DNA of 11,620 nt from Deferribacteraceae bacterium. GTDB taxonomy: Bacteria > Chrysiogenota > Deferribacteres > Deferribacterales > JAISNW01. The notes below the pieces were generated by a model. It saw only the letters and a program-made list of their open reading frames with translations. It ran no database searches and had not been told where the DNA came from. Positions 7,390-11,620 of the stretch are shown here, one piece after another (position 1 is the stretch's first letter; the number at the start of each line of letters is the position of its first letter). The DNA lies in assembly GCA_031285415.1 (NCBI GenBank), contig JAITWF010000025.1:1-11620 (forward strand), written 5' to 3'. The translations under genes and the position numbers were made by a program.

Positions 7390-8172
7390 ATGAACATCCC
7401 CCTCTTAACTGACTCCCACGCCCACATACATATGCCTCCACTCAATGAGTATACGGACGATATCGTCCGCCGTGCAGCAGAATCAAACGTCAAACGTATC
7501 GTAACGATCGGTATAGACCTTGCCGACAGCATAAAGGCGGTCGAAGTTGCAAACCGATACGATAATGTCTACGCCTGTGTAGGTGTGCATCCACACGATT
7601 CAGAACAGTTCAACTTTAAAGATTTAGGCAGATTTGAAAAGCTTCTACAAAATCCAAAGGTGATCGGCGTTGGCGAGATAGGGCTTGATTACTATCGAAA
7701 CAACTCCCCCAAAGATATACAGATAGAGGTCTTTGCCGTTATGCTCGATATGGCGATATCGGCGAAGCTTCCTATTATCATTCACACTCGTGAAGCCACA
7801 GAGGACACAATTATTCAGCTAGATAATATATTGGGTGGACTCGACCATCCGATCTTATTTCACTGCTTTAACGGTGCTGATCCGCTTATCGAATGGGGGC
7901 TACAGCGTAAAAACTGTTTCTTTTCCTTCGCTGGTAATGTAACATACCCTAAAGCTATCGAGTTGCACAATGCAGTCGCAAAGTTGCCATTAGAGAGGCT
8001 TCTTATTGAGACCGACTGCCCATATCTCGCTCCTGTGCCTATGAGGGGGAAGCAGAACGAGCCTGCAAACCTGCCCCACACTGCGGCGTATATCGCAAAG
8101 AGGAAAGGGATCCCTGTCGAACTACTGGCAGAGCAGATGGAAGAGAACTTTAAGAGGCTATTTAATATATGA
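7390..8172 (+). CDS. tatD: TatD-family metal-dependent deoxyribonuclease
   Basis: A cytoplasmic TIM-barrel metal hydrolase of the TatD/YcfH/YjjV group, whose studied members have 3'-5' exonuclease or AP-endonuclease activity in DNA repair and quality control. Metal ligands are all visible: H10 and H12 (TDSHAHIH), E96 (GVGEIGLDYY), H132 (IIIHTREA), H158 (LFHCFNG) and D209 (LIETDCPYLAP). The conserved ACVGVHPH and PxxRGKxNEP stretches are also present. The length of 260 residues is standard. The start ATG lies one base after the stop of the exported protein, and the stop overlaps the fic start by 4 bp (ATGA at 8169-8172), so it sits inside a tightly packed operon. Which TatD paralogue it is cannot be resolved from sequence alone. 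Family call is very secure; the physiological substrate is not known. Confidence 0.95.
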   Translation: MNIPLLTDSHAHIHMPPLNEYTDDIVRRAAESNVKRIVTIGIDLADSIKAVEVANRYDNVYACVGVHPHDSEQFNFKDLGRFEKLLQNPKVIGVGEIGLDYYRNNSPKDIQIEVFAVMLDMAISAKLPIIIHTREATEDTIIQLDNILGGLDHPILFHCFNGADPLIEWGLQRKNCFFSFAGNVTYPKAIELHNAVAKLPLERLLIETDCPYLAPVPMRGKQNEPANLPHTAAYIAKRKGIPVELLAEQMEENFKRLFNI

Positions 8173-8780
8173 CAATACTAGAGAATAAGTTTGGCATAAC
8201 AGATTCAGTACAGCTTGCAAATATTGAAGAGAGAGTTAGCAAAACAAAAGCCCTCGAACTATTTGAATCTGGACTATTAGACAGCTTTGAGGTGGGTACA
8301 TTTAATGGGCTTGCTCATATTCATAGATATCTCTTTGAGGAGATATATGATTTTGCTGGGAAAGTACGCACTGTCAATATATCAAAGGGAAATTTTCGTT
8401 TTGCACCAGTGATCTATCTCGATACAGCTCTTGCCAATATATCTAAAATGCCACAATCCACATTCGATGAGATCATCGAAAAATATGTTGAGATGAACAT
8501 CGCCCACCCATTTCGTGAGGGCAACGGACGCAGTACACGTTTATGGCTAGACGCTATATTAAAAAAAGAGATCAAGAAGGTTATAGATTGGAGTTCAATC
8601 AATAAAGAGGATTACCTTATGGCAATGGAGCGTAGCCCTGTTAAAGATATTGAGATCAAGCTCTTGCTTAAAAATGCCTTAACAGATAAGATAAATGATC
8701 GAGGCGTATATATGAAGGGCATTGATGCAAGCTATAGCTACGAGGGTTATAATGCCTATAAAACTGCGTCTCTAAAATGA
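8169..8780 (+). CDS. fic: Fic-domain protein, class III (self-inhibited AMP-transferase)
   Basis: A predicted nucleotidyl transferase that adds AMP from ATP to hydroxyl side chains of target proteins. The canonical catalytic motif HPFREGNGR spans residues 113-121 with catalytic H113. The target-positioning flap is seen as VNISKGNFRFAP (about 69-80), after the typical GLAHIHRYLFEEIYDFAGK. Near the C-terminus residues 188-193 read SYSYEG, which fits the (S/T)xxxE(G/N) inhibitory motif with E192. This places it in class III, as in Neisseria NmFic, where a C-terminal helix blocks ATP binding and no separate antitoxin is needed. Its ATG overlaps the tatD stop, and trhA starts 13 bp downstream. It is AT-rich (8221-8280 is about 35% GC by hand count) compared with flanking genes, suggesting later arrival. 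The target is unknown; NmFic modifies DNA gyrase and topoisomerase IV, but that cannot be transferred safely. Confidence 0.93.
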   Translation: MTILENKFGITDSVQLANIEERVSKTKALELFESGLLDSFEVGTFNGLAHIHRYLFEEIYDFAGKVRTVNISKGNFRFAPVIYLDTALANISKMPQSTFDEIIEKYVEMNIAHPFREGNGRSTRLWLDAILKKEIKKVIDWSSINKEDYLMAMERSPVKDIEIKLLLKNALTDKINDRGVYMKGIDASYSYEGYNAYKTASLK

Positions 8781-8793
8781 GCGAGGTATACCT

Positions 8794-9432
8794 ATGTCTA
8801 TCACCGAATCCAGAACCTATCAGATCGTAAATGAGGTATTCAACGCTATTACGCACGGTCTTGCCTTTGGGCTAAGTATTGCCGGATTAGTAATCCTTAT
8901 CGTATCAGCTCACGGCGATGGTGCGCTGAAAGTTGTATCGTTCACTATCTACGGCTCTACGCTTGTATTAGTCTTTCTCTTCTCCACCCTCTACCACAGC
9001 CTCTACTTCACTGGTGCCAAACATGTATTCAAGATACTAGACCACTCTAGCATATATCTAATAATTGCTGGCACATACACCCCACTATGCCTTGTGACTC
9101 TAGGTGGAGCTTTCGGTTGGGCGTTGTTTGGCGTCCTTTGGGGGATGGCTATCTTAGGAATCATCTACGAATCGATCTGGATCGGCAGATTTAAAGCGTT
9201 ATCGGTCGCTATATATGTAGTGATGGGCTGGATGTGCTTGATCAACGCTAAAGGTTTCTATCAAAGCCTTACCCATACAGGGTTTATGCTACTCTTGGGC
9301 GGTGGACTAGCCTTCACAGTGGGGGTAATCTTCTACGCAATGAAAAAGGTACCCTTTGCGCACGTCATCTGGCATACATTTGTGATCTTGGGGGCGATAT
9401 TGATGTTCTTTTCGATCCTATACTACGCATAA
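8794..9432 (+). CDS. trhA: TrhA / hemolysin III family membrane protein
   Basis: A seven-helix inner-membrane protein of the hemolysin III / PAQR-like family, linked in E. coli (YqfA/TrhA) and Bacillus (YplQ) to membrane energetics and lipid homeostasis rather than true haemolysis. The 212 residues include about seven hydrophobic segments. Family signatures are present: NEVFNAITHGLAF near the N-terminus, S64xxxH68 (STLYHS), D83H84 with IYLIIAGTYTP, and H190xxxH194 (FAHVIWHTF). The Ser, Asp and His residues correspond to the conserved zinc-binding set of the superfamily. The start has GAGG at 8783-8786, 7 nt before the ATG. It follows fic by 13 bp and is probably the last gene of the plus-strand operon, since a strong hairpin begins 9 nt after its stop. 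The molecular activity is not firmly established for this family; the family assignment is secure. Confidence 0.93.
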   Translation: MSITESRTYQIVNEVFNAITHGLAFGLSIAGLVILIVSAHGDGALKVVSFTIYGSTLVLVFLFSTLYHSLYFTGAKHVFKILDHSSIYLIIAGTYTPLCLVTLGGAFGWALFGVLWGMAILGIIYESIWIGRFKALSVAIYVVMGWMCLINAKGFYQSLTHTGFMLLLGGGLAFTVGVIFYAMKKVPFAHVIWHTFVILGAILMFFSILYYA

Positions 9433-9440
9433 AAGTCACT

Positions 9441-9469
9441 GGAAGGGGGCACCAAGGTTCCCCCTTTCC
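9441..9469 (+). terminator. GC-rich hairpin after trhA, terminator-like without a T-tract
   Basis: GGAAGGGGG (9441-9449) can pair with CCCCCTTTCC (9460-9469) with one bulged base, leaving a 10-nt loop. It begins 9 nt after the trhA stop, the usual place for a terminator. No T run follows; instead the sequence remains pyrimidine-rich, so it may act as an RNA 3'-end stabiliser or a Rho-assisted stop rather than a standard intrinsic terminator. Confidence 0.5.
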
Positions 9470-9498
9470 ACCTTCCCCCTCCTTCTATGACTCACTAC

Positions 9499-9515
9499 GA
9501 CGGCACATGTCCGTC
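9499..9515. promoter_or_regulatory. Inverted repeat upstream of nikR, candidate operator
   Basis: GACGG (9499-9503), 7-nt centre CACATGT, CCGTC (9511-9515) form a perfect 5-bp dyad, with ACATGT in the centre itself palindromic. It lies 27 bp before the nikR ATG in the only sizeable gap of the region (9433-9542). It could be an autoregulatory operator or, in RNA, a small hairpin. It does not match the E. coli NikR half-site GTATGA, so NikR binding is only a possibility. Confidence 0.35.
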
Positions 9516-9542
9516 TACGTTCAACTTGATATATGGTGAAAT

Positions 9543-9956
9543 ATGAAAGACGAATTAGTACGTTTTGGAGTGGCGATGCCAAGTTCGCTACTAGAGGAGT
9601 TTGATAGCTGGCTATCAAAGGCGGAGCTGCCGAACAGATCGCTTGCAATACGCCATCTGGTGCAGGATTACATATCATCGAACCAGTGGCACTACGGCAA
9701 GGGGCAGGCGTGTGGCAGTATTACACTGCTTTACGATCATCATCGCAACGACCTCTCCGCAGCGTTAACCACGCTACAACACGATTTTGGCGATCTAATC
9801 CTCTGTACCACGCATGTGCATATGTCGCATGAGATCTGTCTTGAATGTATAATTGTGAAGGGCGATGTAGATAAATTAAAAGAGCTAGAGGAGGCGTTGA
9901 GGCGCACAAAGGGGATCGTCAGCGTGAACGCTGGGATTACAGCCCTTGTAAATTAA
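9543..9956 (+). CDS. nikR: NikR-type nickel-responsive transcriptional regulator
   Basis: A tetrameric cytoplasmic regulator with an N-terminal ribbon-helix-helix DNA-binding domain (about 1-50; LVRFGVAMPSSLLEEFDSWL with NRSLAIRHLV) and a C-terminal ACT-like nickel-sensing domain (about 56-137). The square-planar nickel ligands are all identifiable: H80 (LQHDF), H91 and H93 (THVHMSH) and C99 (ICLECI). They match E. coli H76, H87, H89 and C95 with a constant offset of four. The length of 137 residues is typical. ATG 9543 is the first possible start because an in-frame TGA lies at 9537. GGTGAA immediately upstream is very close (2 nt) for a ribosome site, so initiation may be weak. No nickel transporter or hydrogenase gene is in the window, so the regulon lies elsewhere. 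A dyad upstream may be an operator. Its 3' end overlaps the convergent ATPase gene by 20 bp. Confidence 0.94.
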   Translation: MKDELVRFGVAMPSSLLEEFDSWLSKAELPNRSLAIRHLVQDYISSNQWHYGKGQACGSITLLYDHHRNDLSAALTTLQHDFGDLILCTTHVHMSHEICLECIIVKGDVDKLKELEEALRRTKGIVSVNAGITALVN

Positions 9957-10707
9957 TATACGCAAGAAGCCCTATCACGCCGTTATACTGTGTATCTGGA
10001 AGTGGCTCAACATTCACTGTTGTCAGTTCAGAGAGGAAGTGTAATAAAGCACTCGACTGTGCTGCACCTCCAGAGGCGTAAATTTTCGTTGGAGAGTACC
10101 GATCTATCGCTGGGGCAAGTCTGCGAGCTACCGATAGATTCACCCCTGCGGCAAGCGACCGATCTGTTGCACCACCAGCCAGCTTCCCTATCAGCTCACT
10201 CTCACAGAAAACTGCGCAGGTATCCGATAGCGCAACTGGCGACTCTGCACACTCCATAAACTCTGAAAGCGGTATATCAAGTATATTTGCCGCCTGCTCG
10301 ATAAATCTGCCTGTGCTTGCAGCGCACTTATCGTTCATAGTGAAATCGTTGATATAACCATCGGTCACCTGTATCACCTTGCTATCCTGTCCACCGATAT
10401 CCACAAGGGTGAAGTTATCCTCTTTCGTCTGGCTCTTCGCCCCATGAAAGTGCGCCTTTATCTCTGATATTGCGGTGGTATTGCTGAACTGTAATAGGTT
10501 TCTGCCGTAGCCTGTGGTCAAGATCGTTGCGCTCTGCGTGTCTACCCCTAAGAAATCGAGGTTAACGGCGATCTTCCCATCATCTGTACGGTCTATATTA
10601 TGTTTATAGAAGTTTATCGTATCTTTGCGAGTGAACGTAACGGTATCACCCTGCTGTACTGCAATCTTTACGAACCTGCTACCGAGATCAAGAGTTAAAT
10701 TTATCAT
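9937..10707 (-). CDS. BadF/BadG/BcrA/HgdC-family ATPase, 2-hydroxyacyl-CoA dehydratase-type activator
   Basis: An ASKHA-fold ATPase with a [4Fe-4S] cluster at the dimer interface, expected to push low-potential electrons into the partner Fe-S protein at the cost of ATP. Seen in its 256 residues: phosphate-1 loop LDLGSRFVK (6-14), LTTGYGR (63-69), phosphate-2 loop VDIGGQDSKVI (102-112), cluster cysteine C128 in NDKCAASTGRF, second cluster cysteine C164 in DTCAVFCESELIG with an extra C168, and ASGGAA (211-216) near the end. The length matches HgdC. The first loop has RF where family members usually have small hydroxyl residues, so it is a diverged copy. The start overlaps the stop of the upstream HgdB-like gene (ATGA, 10704-10707) and has AGAGGA in front, which proves tight pairing. 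Candidates are the YjiL type or the reductase of a double-cubane-cluster protein; family is sure, substrate not. Confidence 0.92.
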   Translation of the reverse strand: MINLTLDLGSRFVKIAVQQGDTVTFTRKDTINFYKHNIDRTDDGKIAVNLDFLGVDTQSATILTTGYGRNLLQFSNTTAISEIKAHFHGAKSQTKEDNFTLVDIGGQDSKVIQVTDGYINDFTMNDKCAASTGRFIEQAANILDIPLSEFMECAESPVALSDTCAVFCESELIGKLAGGATDRSLAAGVNLSVARRLAPAIDRYSPTKIYASGGAAQSSALLHFLSELTTVNVEPLPDTQYNGVIGLLAYINLQGL

Positions 10708-11620
10708 CTCTTCCTCTCTATAATCATCTCGATGAACGACTCGAGGCGTATGCGGCTACGCTCATCTAACACCCCTGGAGCGTCCCCCTCTATCGTAAGC
10801 ACAGGCACCTTTAACTTTCTCTTTAGCAGGATATCCTGAATCTGCCTGTGACAAAACGCCTGTACATAATGCACAATGCCATCGAGATGCCTAGCCTCGA
10901 TCTCCCTCTCTATATCGGCAACTCTGCCAAAGATATCGTACGGATAGGTATATCGGAGGTACGTTTCACAGATCTCTTCACCCATAGATGGCATAGCGAA
11001 CTGCCTCTGTACCTCATTGAAGTAAAATCCTGCCCCCTTGCCATTAGCAAATCGGTATAGATCTGTAATAATCGGCGGCACACCCACATAGCCGAGGCGC
11101 ACTTTATGAGTTTGCGGCTCTCTAGCCTCCACCCTCTGCAAGAATAGATCAAGTTCATGCTCAAATTGCGCCACGTTGGAGTTGAAATCGCTAGAGGAGA
11201 CAAGCCATATATGGTTCTCCTCCCCTGTCACAAGCCCCTGAACGGTCAGCTCATCCAGCCGTTTCAGCTTTGCACGGACTGGCTTTAGCTCCTCAAAGGT
11301 CGCCGCTATCTTATCGGGTGAAACCGACAAGAACTCTGCTAGTCTTGCTATCTGCGCATTCAGCTCCTGATAGGCGGTAGGCGTATGATTATCGATAGGA
11401 TATGCGAATTTAAAGACTTGCACCCCTTTATCTATAAGTAGCTCTGTCATTGCAACGGTGTTGCTACAATCGCCAGTGGTAACGGCGATAACTGCGTCAA
11501 AGTCGTTCTCTAAAATTACAGAGTACTGCCCCTTGATCCATGTGCAAACGCTACGAGGGAAGCCTGTTTTATGGGAGGCGTTCACATAGCTCTGTGGGTT
11601 TTGATGGGTAATAAATATAT
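10704..11620 (-). CDS. HgdB/YjiM-type 2-hydroxyacyl-CoA dehydratase family Fe-S protein (partial, 5' end outside window)
   Basis: Predicted Fe-S acceptor subunit paired with the ATPase downstream. A GTG at 11585 could start a 293-residue protein. However, the frame stays open to the right edge, reading IFITHQNPQSY into VNASHKTGFPRSVC, and family members are longer at the N-terminus. I therefore treat it as a partial gene running past 11620. Counted from the GTG, cysteines at 14 (SVCTWIKGQY), 40 (VTTGDCSNT) and 245 (QAFCHRQIQD) fit the cluster-ligand positions of the HgdB fold. The C-terminus carries the family's LTIEGDAPG followed by RSRIRLESFIEMI. The gene stands with an activator but without a second dehydratase subunit or acyl-CoA transferase in view. 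That fits single-subunit proteins (YjiM type or double-cubane-cluster protein) better than a fermentative dehydratase. Family call is strong, exact reaction unknown. Confidence 0.87.
   Translation of the reverse strand, partial: IFITHQNPQSYVNASHKTGFPRSVCTWIKGQYSVILENDFDAVIAVTTGDCSNTVAMTELLIDKGVQVFKFAYPIDNHTPTAYQELNAQIARLAEFLSVSPDKIAATFEELKPVRAKLKRLDELTVQGLVTGEENHIWLVSSSDFNSNVAQFEHELDLFLQRVEAREPQTHKVRLGYVGVPPIITDLYRFANGKGAGFYFNEVQRQFAMPSMGEEICETYLRYTYPYDIFGRVADIEREIEARHLDGIVHYVQAFCHRQIQDILLKRKLKVPVLTIEGDAPGVLDERSRIRLESFIEMIIERKR

Noticed and set aside
9436..9678. Minus-strand ORF of 80 codons covering the trhA-nikR gap
   Set aside because: It overlaps the start of nikR, reads low-complexity from the pyrimidine run and resembles no family.
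10704..11585. Treating GTG 11585 as the true start of the HgdB-like gene
   Set aside because: The frame remains open to the window edge, the upstream codons read plausibly as protein, and the family has more sequence before the first cluster cysteine.
1..11620. High frequency of GATC (roughly 85-90 sites by hand count, about twice random expectation at this GC)
   Set aside because: Sites are spread through coding DNA and largely follow from ATC codons after G and from GAT followed by C. There is no clustering that would suggest an origin or a regulatory array.

Overview
The window is protein-coding bacterial DNA of moderate GC content, with tightly packed genes, several 4-bp ATGA overlaps, and hand-checked 60-base stretches between about 35% and 53% GC. 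It suggests a Gram-negative bacterium with anaerobic metabolism. The signs are a double-membrane-style sensor kinase and HD-GYP signalling, a NikR nickel regulator, and an oxygen-sensitive 2-hydroxyacyl-CoA dehydratase-type Fe-S pair. The phylum cannot be fixed from this window; Deferribacterota-, Desulfobacterota- or Campylobacterota-like lineages are guesses only.

Layout. Positions 2-802 (+) hold the C-terminal two thirds of lysyl-tRNA synthetase, entering from the left edge. After 34 bp comes a two-gene signalling operon (837-5978, +). It has a 1350-residue membrane hybrid histidine kinase, with dCache-like sensor, HAMP, two PAS, kinase, pseudo-receiver, receiver and an HPt-like tail without its histidine, followed by a REC-HD-GYP response regulator predicted to degrade cyclic di-GMP. 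A more AT-rich PIN toxin / small antitoxin pair (6036-6664, +) follows in toxin-first order. Next is an unrecognised exported protein whose start is preceded by a five-codon ORF (6681-7388). TatD nuclease (7390-8172) is translationally coupled to an AT-rich class III Fic protein (8169-8780), and then comes a TrhA/hemolysin III membrane protein (8794-9432). A GC-rich hairpin follows trhA. The nikR gene (9543-9956, +) has a 17-bp dyad upstream and runs tail-to-tail, with a 20-bp overlap, into a minus-strand pair (11620-9937). That pair is an HgdB/YjiM-type Fe-S protein, cut by the right edge, and its BadF/HgdC-type ATPase activator.

How the genes work together. The kinase and HD-GYP genes probably form one sensory pathway that turns an extracytoplasmic signal into lower cyclic di-GMP. 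The PIN and Fic genes are two independent toxin-type modules that look inserted into housekeeping surroundings. The minus-strand pair is a self-contained ATP-driven low-potential electron transfer unit, either a YjiM/YjiL type or a double-cubane-cluster protein with its reductase. I found no CRISPR array, tRNA, rRNA, insertion sequence or phage gene. The most unusual features are the phospho-acceptor-less HPt tail with its four-cysteine cluster and the pseudo-receiver in the hybrid kinase.
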